The notes beneath the pieces are model-generated. The model saw only the letters and a program-made list of their open reading frames with translations. It had not been told where the DNA came from and did not search any database. From NCBI GenBank assembly GCA_964610175.1, contig CAZSVE010000034.1, positions 1 to 31,123 of the forward strand: DNA of 31,123 bases, in the 5' to 3' direction. Below, in pieces: positions 6,154 to 14,879 of the stretch. Within the stretch, counting starts at the first letter, position 1. The number at the start of each line of letters is the position of its first letter. This DNA comes from CAZSVE01 sp964610175 (GTDB taxonomy: Bacteria; Pseudomonadota; Gammaproteobacteria; HK1). Both the position numbers and the translations under genes were made by a program.

Positions 6154-7463
6154 GGTTCTTCACCTGATCGAGTGGGTAATTTAGCATAGGACGGTATGAG
6201 AGATACCGATTTATACACCCGGATTCTGGGTGTTGAGGCCCCGTGGCAGGTTTCTATTGTGGAAGTGGAGATGGCCAAAAGGGAGATAGTCGTTCAGGTG
6301 GAGCGCAAAACAGGAGCGAAACTATGCTGCCCAATCCGTGGAAAGGAATCGCCCGGCTACGACTCACATCGGCGACGGTGGCGCCACCTCGATACCTGCC
6401 AGTACAAGACCATTCTGGATGGGAATGTTCCAAGGGTGGAATGCCCCGAGCATGGTGTGGTGACGACATGGGTGCCATGGGCGGAGCCGAATTCCGGTTT
6501 TACGGCAATGTTCGAGGCCCTGGTCATCGACTGGTTGAAGGAGGGGACCACCTCAGCGGTGTCGCGCCTGATGGGGTTAAGCTGGAATGCTATCGACGGA
6601 ATGATGCAACGGGCCGTGAAACGAGGCTTGGCCCGCCGTGGAGAGATACGCGCCTGCCGTTTGGGTTTCGATGAGACCGCGTTCAAGAAGCGCCACGACT
6701 AGGTCACCATCGTGTCCGACCAAAGCGGAGGAAAGGTTCTGCATGTGGGTTCGGACCGCAAGAAGGCTGGACTCAAGGAATGGTACGAGAGCCTGCCTGA
6801 GAGCTGCCTGCAGGCGATTGAAAGCGTATCCATGGACATGTGGCCTGCATTCATCAACGCCACACTGGAAAGCGTCCCCGGCGCACAGGAGAAGATCGCC
6901 TTCGATAAATTCCACGTGGCCAAATACCTTGGGGAGGCTGTCGACAAGGTGCGTCGGCAAGAACACAAGGTGCCGGTGGCCGAGGATCGCGAGGACCTCG
7001 AGGGCAGCAAGTACGACTGGCTGTACAACCAAGCAAATATGACGCCTGAAAGGCGCCGGGACTTCAGGGTATTGCGCGATAGTGCCTTGAAAACAGCCCG
7101 TGCCTGGGCCATCAAGGAATTGGCCATGTCACTGTGGGGCTATGTCAGCAAAACCTGGGCGCTCAAGGCCTGGAAACGGTGGCTATCGTGGGCCATGCGT
7201 TGCCCCCGTCTCGAACCGATGAAGAAGGTCGCCAAGACAATCAAGGAGCATCTATGGGGTATCTTGAATGCTATTGTCTTGAAGGTCAGCAATGGGCCTG
7301 CCGAAGGGCTTAATAGCCGCATCAAGGCACTTGAAGTCACAGGCCGGGGATTCCGCAACAAACAGCGTTTTGCCAATGCCATCTACTTCCATCTGGGTGG
7401 CCTTGACCTATACCCGGCTGGCATTAGCCACTGACATTTACCCACTCGATTCGATGAAGGGCC
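6154..7463 (+). mobile_element. ISL3-family insertion sequence, about 1.31 kb
   Basis: Bounded by imperfect inverted repeats of about 27 bp: the left end starts GGTTCTTCACCTGATCGAGT and the right end, read inward, GGCCCTTCATCGAATCGAGT; both continue GGGTAA. It carries one transposase reading frame. Family members usually make 8-bp target duplications; the flanks here (ATTTAAAC on the left, AAAAAACA on the right) do not match clearly. The right end abuts the T-tract of the terminator of the rpn-like gene. Confidence 0.8.
6196..7434 (+). pseudogene. ISL3-family DDE transposase, interrupted by an in-frame amber codon
   Basis: Two open frames in the same phase (6196-6702 and 6712-7434) make one 412-codon ISL3 transposase broken by TAG at 6700-6702. 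Family motifs run across the break: zinc-finger region then WRHLDTCQYKTILDGNVPRV (about 62-82), GFDETAFKKRHD|VTIVSD around the stop, SMDMWPAF, and NGPAEGLNSRIK near the C-terminus, supplying the D, D and E of the catalytic triad. The stop replaces what is normally an aromatic residue (HxY), consistent with a single TAC-to-TAG change. The N-terminal zinc finger, usually CPxCG, reads CPIRG here, so a Cys has also changed to Arg. The element is probably immobile unless helped in trans. Confidence 0.85.
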
Positions 7464-7500
7464 AAAAAACAAAGCCCCAGCCAGTTCCCCGACTGGGGCC
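7464..7500 (-). terminator. Rho-independent terminator of the rpn-like gene
   Basis: On the minus strand a GCCCCAG / CTGGGGC stem (7-bp, loop 12 bases) is followed by TTTGTTTTTT. It lies 90 bases past the stop of the nuclease gene at 7590. The ISL3 element begins immediately after the T-tract. Confidence 0.75.
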
Positions 7501-7589
7501 TTCGTACCGATGTTCCCAACCCCGAACAAAATCGGTTCAGGGGCATGATGAGGGGCTCGATAGCTTATCGTGACCGATTCTCGGAATCT

Positions 7590-8504
7590 TTAGTCTTTAT
7601 CCAGATAGTCACGATACATACGCTGTAGCTGGTGGATGCTGTCCACGGATTTCAAGCCGTTGTGGATGGTGTTCAAGACTTCGATATCTTGAATTCTGCG
7701 GATATCCGGCATCAGCGCCAAACCTTCTCGACCGAATTTGAGTTCGACACCGAGCTGGATACCCCGCTGAATCCCATCCTGGAAGCCTTGTTGAATGCCT
7801 TCTTCCCGTGCCTGCTGTACCGGTCCCATGATCACCTCCTTATAGGAGCTTTGCTGTAGATACTGCTTGTATTGCGCCTGTTCTTCCTCCGTCAGATTCG
7901 CGTATCGCGCAATGAAGTCGATGTATTTTATCCGCTTGTTCGGATCGGGTTCCAATTGTGCCAGACCTTCCTGGGCGCGCAGATAGATCTCCACTCGTTG
8001 TTCCGGGTCCTGGCGCATATTGGGGAGATTCATACGGGCGACGATATTGCGGCTATGGAGATACTCCCTCGCCGGTATCGTTCCCAAATCGGAAATAATG
8101 AACCAGAAACTCAAATACGTGTTGCGCGTAGTCCCAAGATCGAGGGAACGGGGGTAACGACCGGGGCGAAGAAAAATCACGACCGGAACCACCCGCTCCG
8201 TATTCAGAAGCTCGGCAATATCCAGACAATAACGGGCAAGCCGATGGATGGAAAACTGCTGGGTAGTGGTTTCCTCTTCCAGGAGGAACAGAACGGCCTC
8301 TCTCTCCCCCTCCGGGAATTCCACCAATAAAGGCGTGTCCAGTTCCCTGAAGTGTTCACCGAGCCGATCCTGTAGTTGTTCCTGACGCACCGGGGTAATC
8401 CTGGCCGTCGCTGGAATGGTGGCGGCTTCCTCGAAGGCGAAAAATTCCAGGGCGGCGCGGGGGTAGTCCAGGATGAGATTCTTGAAGTTCTGATCGTGGC
8501 TCAC
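7590..8504 (-). CDS. Rpn/YhgA-type PD-(D/E)XK nuclease-like protein
   Basis: Belongs to the Rpn family (recombination-promoting nuclease, putative transposase-like; PD-(D/E)XK fold). The N-terminus VSHDQNFKNLILDYPRAALE contains the conserved Asp of 'D..fK.l..d'; a second acidic cluster (LLVEFPEGEREAVLFLLEEE) fits the strand carrying the E-x-K/E-x-E part. The C-terminus has the repeated EEGIQQGFQDGIQRGIQLG helix typical of the family. I start at GTG 8504 (VSHDQ); the longer open frame begins in a fragment of repeat A. The protein is 304 residues, near the usual 290-320. A good terminator follows. It stands alone between repeats and may itself be part of the mobile load. Nuclease activity of this copy is inferred, since the second motif is loose. 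Confidence 0.75.
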   Translation of the reverse strand: MSHDQNFKNLILDYPRAALEFFAFEEAATIPATARITPVRQEQLQDRLGEHFRELDTPLLVEFPEGEREAVLFLLEEETTTQQFSIHRLARYCLDIAELLNTERVVPVVIFLRPGRYPRSLDLGTTRNTYLSFWFIISDLGTIPAREYLHSRNIVARMNLPNMRQDPEQRVEIYLRAQEGLAQLEPDPNKRIKYIDFIARYANLTEEEQAQYKQYLQQSSYKEVIMGPVQQAREEGIQQGFQDGIQRGIQLGVELKFGREGLALMPDIRRIQDIEVLNTIHNGLKSVDSIHQLQRMYRDYLDKD

Positions 8505-8511
8505 ACGTAAA

Positions 8512-8550
8512 ATCCAGCGAAGCCCCGCCTTGAACCGGCAAGGCATGATT
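8512..8550 (-). repeat. Repeat A fragment (3' end) upstream of the rpn-like gene
   Basis: On the minus strand AATCATGCCTTGCCGGTTCA ... GGGGCTTCGCTGG matches the last 38 bases of repeat A and ends about 8 bases before the GTG start at 8504. Confidence 0.6.
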
Positions 8551-8566
8551 CGTTGCGTAGAAGAGA

Positions 8567-8602
8567 AGGATGGGCAAAGGCGCGAAGCGCCGTGCCCATC
8601 CT
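8567..8602. repeat. GTAGG-type palindrome
   Basis: AGGATGGGCA and TGCCCATCCT form a 10-bp stem around an inner GGCGC(GAA)GCGCC stem. This kind of 'TAGGATGGGC' palindrome occurs widely between proteobacterial genes; function unknown. Confidence 0.75.
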
Positions 8603-8618
8603 ACAAGGCCGATAGAAC

Positions 8619-8708
8619 ATGTCAGCGCTTCGCGCCAAGGCTGAAGCGGGGTGGGTCTTGGCGTACCCAGCGGTTCTCTCTGGATTTTTGTTCTTCCGAT
8701 ACTTTAAA
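8619..8708 (-). repeat. Repeat B copy
   Basis: Inverted copy of repeat B, very close to the one in relE (CAGCGCTTCGCGCCAAGGCT ... CCGATAC). It sits in the gap between the divergent rpn-like and DUF1329 regions. Confidence 0.85.
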
Positions 8709-8911
8709 CGGAAGACCGCCAATCGGTTTCGGATTCATCGGGCCACCCGTACCCCGAGCCAGCGATGCCCGCTGGTTCCCAAGCCCCCGTTTGGTGGAAA
8801 CCAGCGGGAAGATTCCTTCTCGATGATGCCGTTTTCCAAAACTCGATCCATTCGTAAGGATTTCGGGTGCTCGAACCTTATAGTGCAGTGCATTATTTCC
8901 CCGAGGGATTT
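8709..8911. other. Gene-free gap with hairpin and repeat E
   Basis: Contains an inverted repeat CCCGCTGGTT ... AACCAGCGGG (8768-8808, 21-base loop) and one copy of the 40-bp repeat E (8836-8875, TCGATCCATTCGTAAGGATT core). The other repeat E is at 18822, just before folC. No gene seen. Confidence 0.5.
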
Positions 8912-10294
8912 TCAGCGCTTGCCATCCCGTCTCAAGGCGGAGAGGGAGAAATCGGACTCGGAGAGATGCGTCGGCGAGAAGTCGAAAGTGAAGTCCTCTT
9001 CGTTGTTGAGGCCAAAGGCGATATAGCGACCGGACTGGAGGTCGTGATGGACCTCGACGGTGATCCAAAGCACCGGCATGTCGTAGTAATTGATGACATG
9101 GGCCTCGGAGACCCGCCACAGACGATCACGATTATCGTATTGATCGACGTGCACGATCTGCCAGGAGTCTTCGTCGAGGTAGAAGGTGCGCCGTTTGTAG
9201 ATATGGCGGGTGCCTTCCTTCAAGGTGGCCTCGACGATCCAAACCCGGTGCGGTTCGTAGCGCAGATGCTCGGGATTCATATGCAGGGGCCGGATGATGT
9301 CGGTGTACTCGAGCTTGTCGCTGTGCAGCCGATAGGCATTGTAGGGGACGTAGCGCTCTTTTTTGCCCACGAGCTTCCAGTGGTAACGCTCGGGACTGCC
9401 GTTGTACATGTCGTACTGGTCATGGGTGCTGAGGCCATCGGAGGCAGTGGCCGGATCGTCGAAGGCCACATTGGGGGCACGACGCACCCGGCGCTGGCCG
9501 GGGTTGTAGATCCATGCCTTGCGTGGCTCGCGGGTTCGATCGAGGGTGTCATGGACCAGGAGCACGGTGCCGGCGAGCCTGGGGGGTGCCAGGACCTTTT
9601 GCTTGAATTTGAGGATCAGGTTATCGAGGTTGTCCACGGTGGCGCCCGGCCTGTGATAGATCGGTGTCGCGGAGTCCTCGATCCTGACCATGGTGAAATC
9701 ACCATTGCGCAGAACAGGCGCCTGCCCGATGTTGCGAACGCCGATTTTGTCGAAACGGTAACGCAGGATGTGATTCCAGATAGCCTCGAGGCCGTTCTCG
9801 GGGATGGGGAACGGGAGCCCGCCCACGGCACCGAGGACGCCATTGCCGGTTTCATTCAAGCGGGCGGTGGCCGCGATGGCCTTGGTGGCGTCGTAGAATG
9901 CCTGGGGGTAGGCAGCACTGCGGTGCGAGGGATAGACATGGATGCGAAAATCGGGATAGGTCTTCAGCATGGCCTTGTGGCCATCGGTGAGCTTATCGGC
10001 ATATTGAGCCATGTTTTGGGCCGTGATGGTGAATAACGGGGTCTCTCCCGGATAGGGGTCGGGGTGATGACCACCCGATTCGAAATCAGGATATCCCGCC
10101 TGGGCCGCGGATCGGATACCGCCCTCCCAGGCCGGAATGGTGCCATCGGAATTACCGGCCATCTCCCCGCCCAGGGGCGTCAGGGTTACGCCAAGGCGCG
10201 CGACCTCCTCGGTGGACATCTCCGCCATGGGCTGCCATGACGCCAGGGAGAGCGCCAGCACCAATCCCGAAATCAGTGTTTTTTCGATTTTCAT
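8912..10294 (-). CDS. DUF1329 periplasmic protein
   Basis: A 460-residue exported protein of the DUF1329 family, which has a LolA/LolB-like fold and usually travels with a DUF1302 outer-membrane protein and sometimes an RND pump; such sets have been linked to movement of hydrophobic compounds, but no defined substrate is visible here. Landmarks: signal peptide (ISGLVLALSLASWQP), LGVTLTPLGGEMAGN, GTIPAWEGGI, YADKLTDGHKAMLKTYPDF, and the C-terminal RTFYLDEDSWQIVHVDQYD. I start at ATG 10294, not at the ATG six bases earlier, because an AGGAG box touches the latter directly and gives a 6-base spacing to the former. The start follows the DUF1302 stop by 15 bases, so the two form an operon. Confidence 0.85.
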   Translation of the reverse strand: MKIEKTLISGLVLALSLASWQPMAEMSTEEVARLGVTLTPLGGEMAGNSDGTIPAWEGGIRSAAQAGYPDFESGGHHPDPYPGETPLFTITAQNMAQYADKLTDGHKAMLKTYPDFRIHVYPSHRSAAYPQAFYDATKAIAATARLNETGNGVLGAVGGLPFPIPENGLEAIWNHILRYRFDKIGVRNIGQAPVLRNGDFTMVRIEDSATPIYHRPGATVDNLDNLILKFKQKVLAPPRLAGTVLLVHDTLDRTREPRKAWIYNPGQRRVRRAPNVAFDDPATASDGLSTHDQYDMYNGSPERYHWKLVGKKERYVPYNAYRLHSDKLEYTDIIRPLHMNPEHLRYEPHRVWIVEATLKEGTRHIYKRRTFYLDEDSWQIVHVDQYDNRDRLWRVSEAHVINYYDMPVLWITVEVHHDLQSGRYIAFGLNNEEDFTFDFSPTHLSESDFSLSALRRDGKR

Positions 10295-10309
10295 GGCCAT
10301 CTCCTCGCA

Positions 10310-12262
10310 TCAGAATAGATATTTGAGATTGAACGATACGTAATCCCGATCGTTCAATAGATTGTAACGACCCGCCCCAAAAAACGAGGTATAGCTGAGA
10401 TCGGTCTCCCATCGACTCTTGTAGGTGGCCCCGAGGCCCAGGGTCACGGCCTTGCGGTCCTCGACGAAGTTCCCTCCCGCGGGCGATACGCCACTGACAT
10501 CGTGTTGGAAGGCGACGTGGGGCAGCAGGTTGATGGAATGGATGACGCTGTTGTAGGTCCAACGGCCCCGAAGGCGATAGCCCCAGGAGGTGGCATCGGC
10601 AAAGTGATCCCAGGATTCCGCGGCCTTGCCGGGATGCCCGCCCGTTAGTGCCGCATTCGATGGGTTCCCGGAAGTGAAGGTGCCGGGTCCCTCCAGGCGC
10701 AGCGTGCCCTTGCTCGGCATGCCGTGCACATGGGTCACCGCGGCCTCGCCGACGAAGAGGAATTCGTTGGCGCCCATGGTATTGCCGAAGGCCCGAGAAA
10801 GGGTGGCCTGTAGCTGGCTGATATCGCGTTCGATATAGCCTTTTACGTACTGGTCCGGCCCCAGGACTCCGATCTGGTTATTGGCAAAACTATTGCTTCC
10901 GGCACCTTTAAGCCCCTCTCCAAGCGGAGTCAGTGTTGCCAGAAAGAGTTCGATATCATCGATCTGCAACGGGGCGTTATTCTTGAATGAATATTCCCCC
11001 TGGAACGCCCACTTGCCGAGGTCGGTGTTGAAACCAAGACCGAACAGACCGACATCTTCCGGGTATTCCACAAGGTAATTGGCCGTTTCTGCATAACGGT
11101 CCACGGCAACCATCGTAGCGATCTCTTTCGTCTTTTGAACGTTGTTGTTAACTGCCTTAGCAGTCTGACTACCAGCAGCAGTGATTTGTCCGGCTGCGGT
11201 GGCTCCCGCACCTACGCCGACAGCCGAACCCGTCCTGGCGCTGACCACGGGCATGCGGCTGTGATGGTTCATGTAATAAAAACCGAACTCGGTATCATTG
11301 AGAGATTCAGAAAAATAACGCAGCGCAATCCCCCACTGCCCGCTGTTCCTGGCACTATTGTCACCAGCCCGAGAGAGCATCATGAAGTTGGGATCGAAGG
11401 ACGCCTGATCGGTGGCCAAATCCGCGTTCATTGCAGTGGTCAGGCCCGCACCGAGTGCCTCGAAACTGAAACCGGTATCCGGGACATCGCCGAAGCCGAG
11501 TTGCACCCTGTTTCCGCTGTCACCTGCGGCGTCACTGGTGCCGAAATAGGAACCGGCGGGTTCCGCGATGGTCTTGTCCCAGTCCAACTGGTAAAAGGCC
11601 TCCGCCGACAGCTGATCGGTGGCGTCCATGGACAAGGAGAGCATATTGACGGGCAACAGTGCCTCGCGGATCTCCGCTCCCGGCATGCGGAGCGCCGCCG
11701 CGTCGATGGGATTGACGGCGCTGATACCGCCCCCGATGAAGGTGCTCTCGCCCCAGTTCAAGACATGCTTGCCGAATCGGACCTGGGCGGGCCTTCCGGC
11801 CACGTCGAAGCGCGCCCAGCCATAGGCATCCAACAGATCCACATGGCGACCCACCAGATCCTGCGCCCTGTCGCCAAGCGGCGTTCGTTCGGTGTCCCCG
11901 CTGCTATTGTTCTTGGTATCGACGAAACCCCTGGCGCGGAAAAACGCCCCGAAATTACCATTCTTATGGTTGACCTCCACATCGGAGATCACCTTCCACA
12001 CTTGGCTCACGATACCGGTATCGTAGTTGAGGTTGCCATCATCCGCGTTGCAGTCATGAGCCGTACCGCCATTTGCGGTACAGATGGCCGAGTTGTCGCG
12101 TCCCTGGACCCGCGACATGGTGCCGAACGACACGGTGGTATCCACATTCCCGGCAACCGGACCCGCGTCGAATTCCACTGCCGAGACGGAAACCGGCAAC
12201 ATGAAAACCAGCGGTGAAACGACAACAAAGCACCGCCCGACACTTCGTGCATCAGTGATCAT
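10310..12262 (-). CDS. DUF1302 outer-membrane beta-barrel protein
   Basis: A 650-residue protein of the DUF1302 family. It has an N-terminal signal peptide (about 1-28, VVVSPLVFMLPVSVSAVEF), alternating amphipathic strands such as VDTTVSFGTMSRVQGRDN, FDVAGRPAQVRFGKHVLNWG and LGLGATYKSRWETDLSYTSF, and a C-terminal Phe (FNLKYLF), which is the recognition signal for the barrel-assembly machine. The start at ATG 12262 is chosen for its AAGGAAAG ribosome site and because it begins the signal peptide; the longer frame to 12385 has no signal sequence at its head. First gene of the two-gene operon with DUF1329; the pair may form an outer-membrane/periplasm route for a lipophilic compound. No terminator was found after DUF1329. 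Confidence 0.85.
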   Translation of the reverse strand: MITDARSVGRCFVVVSPLVFMLPVSVSAVEFDAGPVAGNVDTTVSFGTMSRVQGRDNSAICTANGGTAHDCNADDGNLNYDTGIVSQVWKVISDVEVNHKNGNFGAFFRARGFVDTKNNSSGDTERTPLGDRAQDLVGRHVDLLDAYGWARFDVAGRPAQVRFGKHVLNWGESTFIGGGISAVNPIDAAALRMPGAEIREALLPVNMLSLSMDATDQLSAEAFYQLDWDKTIAEPAGSYFGTSDAAGDSGNRVQLGFGDVPDTGFSFEALGAGLTTAMNADLATDQASFDPNFMMLSRAGDNSARNSGQWGIALRYFSESLNDTEFGFYYMNHHSRMPVVSARTGSAVGVGAGATAAGQITAAGSQTAKAVNNNVQKTKEIATMVAVDRYAETANYLVEYPEDVGLFGLGFNTDLGKWAFQGEYSFKNNAPLQIDDIELFLATLTPLGEGLKGAGSNSFANNQIGVLGPDQYVKGYIERDISQLQATLSRAFGNTMGANEFLFVGEAAVTHVHGMPSKGTLRLEGPGTFTSGNPSNAALTGGHPGKAAESWDHFADATSWGYRLRGRWTYNSVIHSINLLPHVAFQHDVSGVSPAGGNFVEDRKAVTLGLGATYKSRWETDLSYTSFFGAGRYNLLNDRDYVSFNLKYLF

Positions 12263-12401
12263 CTTTCCTTCCCCTATTTTTACGGCCATGAGACTCGCCG
12301 CCCATGCGCCGAATTCTTTTGGCAAACAGGAGCGGAGCCGCCCGGCCCAGTGGCAAACTTCGGGATTTTCCGTCCATGGGCGCAATCGATCTCTCGATCC
12401 G

Positions 12402-12506
12402 TTTATTTCCCGCTCAGCTTCGCAAACGAGTCGAATTTTCCAAAACGGAAGTTTTGCTTTACCAATGCCGAGTCATGCTTTGTCGGTCCAAGCACAAACT
12501 TCGCCA
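12402..12506 (+). repeat. Repeat A copy, followed directly by repeat B
   Basis: TTTATTTCCCGCTCAGCTTC ... CACAAACTTCGCCA, full length. Lies upstream of the DUF1302 gene but points away from it. Repeat B begins 5 bases later. Confidence 0.8.
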
Positions 12507-12510
12507 AGTC

Positions 12511-12592
12511 ATTTGTCAGCGCTTCGCGCCAAGATCGATACGGGGTGGGCTCTCGGTATATGCACAAGATCCTGGTTTTTCCGATACGCGAA
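12511..12592 (-). repeat. Repeat B copy, divergent variant
   Basis: Shares both ends with repeat B (CAGCGCTTCGCGCCAAG and CCGATACGCG) but the middle reads GTATATGCACAAGATCCTGG in place of the usual GTACCCAGCGGTTCTC. The 13744 copy is a relative of this variant. Confidence 0.65.
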
Positions 12593-12610
12593 CATCAAGG
12601 ATGACGGATT

Positions 12611-12859
12611 TCATCCGACTGCGCGGATCTTTTCGTACAAGGTCTCGGGGGCGATATCCGCGCCGTTCGGCCAGGCTATCGTCCCGCCTTCTATAGCGGC
12701 GCGCTGGAAAAAGGCTGGCTCCTTCAATGGTTCGAAAACCGGTCCTTTGTTCAAATACTCGGAAAAATCGACATTCCCGGCGACGCCATCATCGAAGGAG
12801 ACGTAATATACGTAATCACCATGATATTGGATATCAATGACATCATTCATGTTCCACAT
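12611..12859 (-). CDS. DUF2442 domain protein
   Basis: An 82-residue protein with the DUF2442 pattern: VIDIQYHGDYVYYVSFDDGV near the start, NVDFSEYL in the middle, and an IAWPNGADIAPETLYEKI end (usually 'i.Wp.g.DlaPe.LY'). These small proteins are often found next to DUF4160 genes in an arrangement like toxin-antitoxin pairs. The partner DUF4160 gene lies 10 bases upstream on the same strand. Length is normal and the gene looks intact. Activity is unproven, and which member would be toxic is not known. Confidence 0.85.
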   Translation of the reverse strand: MWNMNDVIDIQYHGDYVYYVSFDDGVAGNVDFSEYLNKGPVFEPLKEPAFFQRAAIEGGTIAWPNGADIAPETLYEKIRAVG

Positions 12860-12869
12860 GTCGACTGTC

Positions 12870-13130
12870 TCACGTTAACGGCTCGATTCTGTTTAGCTGC
12901 TGGTTCCTGCCAGCCAGTTTCCAATCATTTTTCAGTTCCGAGACATGCATATCGATCCATTCCCTGACAAGTTTCGTGGCTGTCCTCGATTTCGGATCTC
13001 CCTTGATAACATTTCCTCGAAAATCGAAAACCGCTTTTTCACCTGCGTATTCCGCGCGAAGATGCGGAGGATTGTGTTCGTCGTAAAACATTCCGATGAT
13101 GATTCCGAAGAACCTTGATATTTCCGGCAT
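12870..13130 (-). CDS. DUF4160 domain protein
   Basis: An 86-residue protein with the DUF4160 signature: MPEISRFFGIIIGMFYDEHN then PPHLRAEYAGEKAVFDF, i.e. 'yy.DH.PPHfHa.y....a'. I start at ATG 13130, where the family normally begins (MPxI), rather than at the longer frame to 13247. The C-terminal helix VREWIDMHVSELKNDW is where family members carry 'l....ew...h..eL...W'. It pairs with the downstream DUF2442 gene and the two are probably one transcription unit of a putative toxin-antitoxin type. Confidence 0.85.
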   Translation of the reverse strand: MPEISRFFGIIIGMFYDEHNPPHLRAEYAGEKAVFDFRGNVIKGDPKSRTATKLVREWIDMHVSELKNDWKLAGRNQQLNRIEPLT

Positions 13131-13508
13131 GTGGTTTTCACTCCGAGCGCTTCCTTGCGGCATCATATCGGGATTTACCGCACTCACCCCAACCTTCTTC
13201 ACGGGATTCGGGGTATTTTGCTTAGCGCGGCTATTGGCCACAACCAAAGTGGGTCACCTGAAATTTCATTTCTCCGATACATAAAATCTTCGGAAACCTG
13301 GCTTCTCGGGGGGATATCACCCGGAACGACTCCGGGGATATCAGTCCCTTACCCGGAAATCCTCGGCAACACGATCGAAAAATCTCGGTTGTCATTCTTT
13401 GTCCGGAGGACTTTGGTTCCGGCTATGCGGGGGGCTGGGGATCTCGCCGAGAACCCACCTTTCCGGGGACCTCGGCATGGAAGGCATATGATGAATGGGA
13501 TCGATATT

Positions 13509-13585
13509 TGGTCGGGGTAGGGGGATTCGAACCCACGACCCCCTGCTCCCAAAGCAGGTGCGCTACCAAGCTGCGCCATACCCCG
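13509..13585 (-). tRNA. tRNA-Pro (anticodon UGG), CCA encoded
   Basis: On the minus strand the acceptor stem CGGGGTA pairs with TACCCCG, followed by discriminator A and an encoded CCA. The D arm contains AGCTTGGTAGCGC, the anticodon stem CTGCT/AGCAG holds TTTGGGA (anticodon TGG), and the T arm is GGGTTCGAATCCC. All four stems form. It reads codons CCN, mainly CCA/CCG. Confidence 0.97.
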
Positions 13586-13743
13586 AACGGATGAAATCGA
13601 TGAAACCGCAGTCGATGATACGATGATGCCTTTATCATCGTCAAACCGAACCGAAACCGAAGCCTCTTCCCGGACCAAGGATGCGCCAACAGGGGGCGTG
13701 AAAGCGAGGACGAAAACCCCTCATCTTCGGTACTTGCATTCCA

Positions 13744-13838
13744 AACATGTCGGTGCTTCGCGCCAAGACCGACAGGGGGTGGGTTCCCGGTACACGCACC
13801 GGCTCCCCAAGAACTTCTTTCCGATACGTGCACAAGGG
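13744..13838 (-). repeat. Repeat B copy, divergent variant
   Basis: Ends CATGTCGGTGCTTCGCGCCA and CCGATACGTGCACAA match repeat B; the middle (GTGGGTTCCCGGTACACGCA) belongs with the 12511 variant. Lies between the tRNA and the 3' end of trmJ. Confidence 0.65.
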
Positions 13839-13863
13839 AGGACCATGGAAAACGGCGCACCGT

Positions 13864-14661
13864 TCACCCTGGCGGATTTCTGGCCTGCCGCGCCGCCTTT
13901 TGCGCCGCGGACAATATTCCCCACAAGATATTCAGCTCGGAACGATCCGGGTCCGCGCGGTTGAAGAATCGCCGCAAACGGCGCATCAGCTTCCTGGGCT
14001 TTTCGGGATCGTAGTAACCGATCTCCCGCAAGGAGACCTCCAGGTGCCGATAAAAACCCTCCCGTTCCGAGGCGGAGATGGCGTTGCAAGCATCGGCGAC
14101 GGGAGGGACCGGGGTGATGCCCTCCTCCGGCAGGGCCATGCGAATCTCGTAGGCCGCTATCTGCACCGCGCTTGCCAGGTTCAAGGAACGATATCGGGAA
14201 TCGGTGGGGATACGCATCACGGCATGGCAGCGATCCAACTCTTCGTTGGTCAGTCCGGAGTGTTCCCGCCCGAACACCAATGCCACCGGCCCTGCCCCCT
14301 CCCCCGCCGTCGCCACCAGGTCGACCACCCGCCGCGCACATTCCCTGGGGGTCACCTCCGGCCACGGGATACCGCGGACCCGGGCGCTGGTCCCGACCAC
14401 CCACCGGGAATCCGCCAGCGCCGCCGGCAAGGCATCGAACACCCGCGCCGTATACAACACATCATCCGCCCCGGCGGCCCGGGCAGTGGCCTCGGCGCAA
14501 GGAAAGCGCTTGGGGTCCACCAGACACAGACGCCGCAACCCCATGGTCTTCATGGCGCGCGCCACGGCACCGATGTTCCCTGGGTGCGTCGTGCCGACCA
14601 ATACGATCACGATGTTTCCCAGGATAGGGTCCAGGGTAGCTTCCGAAGGCTGTTCAAGCAT
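13864..14661 (-). CDS. trmJ: tRNA (cytidine/uridine-2'-O-)-methyltransferase TrmJ
   Basis: A SPOUT-class enzyme that methylates the ribose of residue 32 in tRNA anticodon loops using S-adenosylmethionine. Landmarks: IVIVLVGTTHPGNIGAVARA and MKTMGLRRLCLVDPKRF at the N-terminus; VALVFGREHSGLTNEEL and MRIPTDSRYRSLNLASAVQI, the residues that build the knotted cofactor site; and the C-terminal extension LRRFFNRADPDRSELNILWG characteristic of TrmJ. I start at ATG 14661 (MLEQPSEAT), about 265 residues, near the usual 240-260. No adjacent suhB or iscR, so the common neighbourhood is lost. A copy of repeat A lies upstream in the same sense. Confidence 0.93.
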   Translation of the reverse strand: MLEQPSEATLDPILGNIVIVLVGTTHPGNIGAVARAMKTMGLRRLCLVDPKRFPCAEATARAAGADDVLYTARVFDALPAALADSRWVVGTSARVRGIPWPEVTPRECARRVVDLVATAGEGAGPVALVFGREHSGLTNEELDRCHAVMRIPTDSRYRSLNLASAVQIAAYEIRMALPEEGITPVPPVADACNAISASEREGFYRHLEVSLREIGYYDPEKPRKLMRRLRRFFNRADPDRSELNILWGILSAAQKAARQARNPPG

Positions 14662-14722
14662 GGCCGATACCCCGATCCGAAACGGCGAAACCCCTACGCG
14701 AATCAATCACTAGCAGGGCATC

Positions 14723-14820
14723 GCTCCGATCCGACAAAGCATGACCCGGCATCGATAAAGCAAAATCGGTGTTCCGTAAAACTCGACTCATTTGCGAAAC
14801 CGAGCGGGAAACAAACGAAT
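14723..14820 (-). repeat. Repeat A copy upstream of trmJ
   Basis: On the minus strand: TTCGTTTGTTTCCCGCTCGG ... GATTTTGCTTTATCGATGCC ... CATGCTTTGTCGGATCGGAG. Its 3' end points at trmJ, about 60 bases away, and its 5' end at the caspase-like gene. Confidence 0.8.
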
Positions 14821-14879
14821 CGAAAATCCCGCGCCCATTGGATCGGATGTGGTTCCGTGTTCCGTGGATCGGGGCGCCA

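Noticed and set aside
6146..7471. 8-bp target duplication around the ISL3 element
   Set aside because: Flanks ATTTAAAC and AAAAAACA differ at several positions.
8867..10036. 389-codon plus-strand open frame
   Set aside because: Fully antisense to DUF1329, with the monotonous Gly/Val/Asp composition of a shadow frame.
11135..12217. 360-codon plus-strand open frame
   Set aside because: Antisense to the DUF1302 gene.
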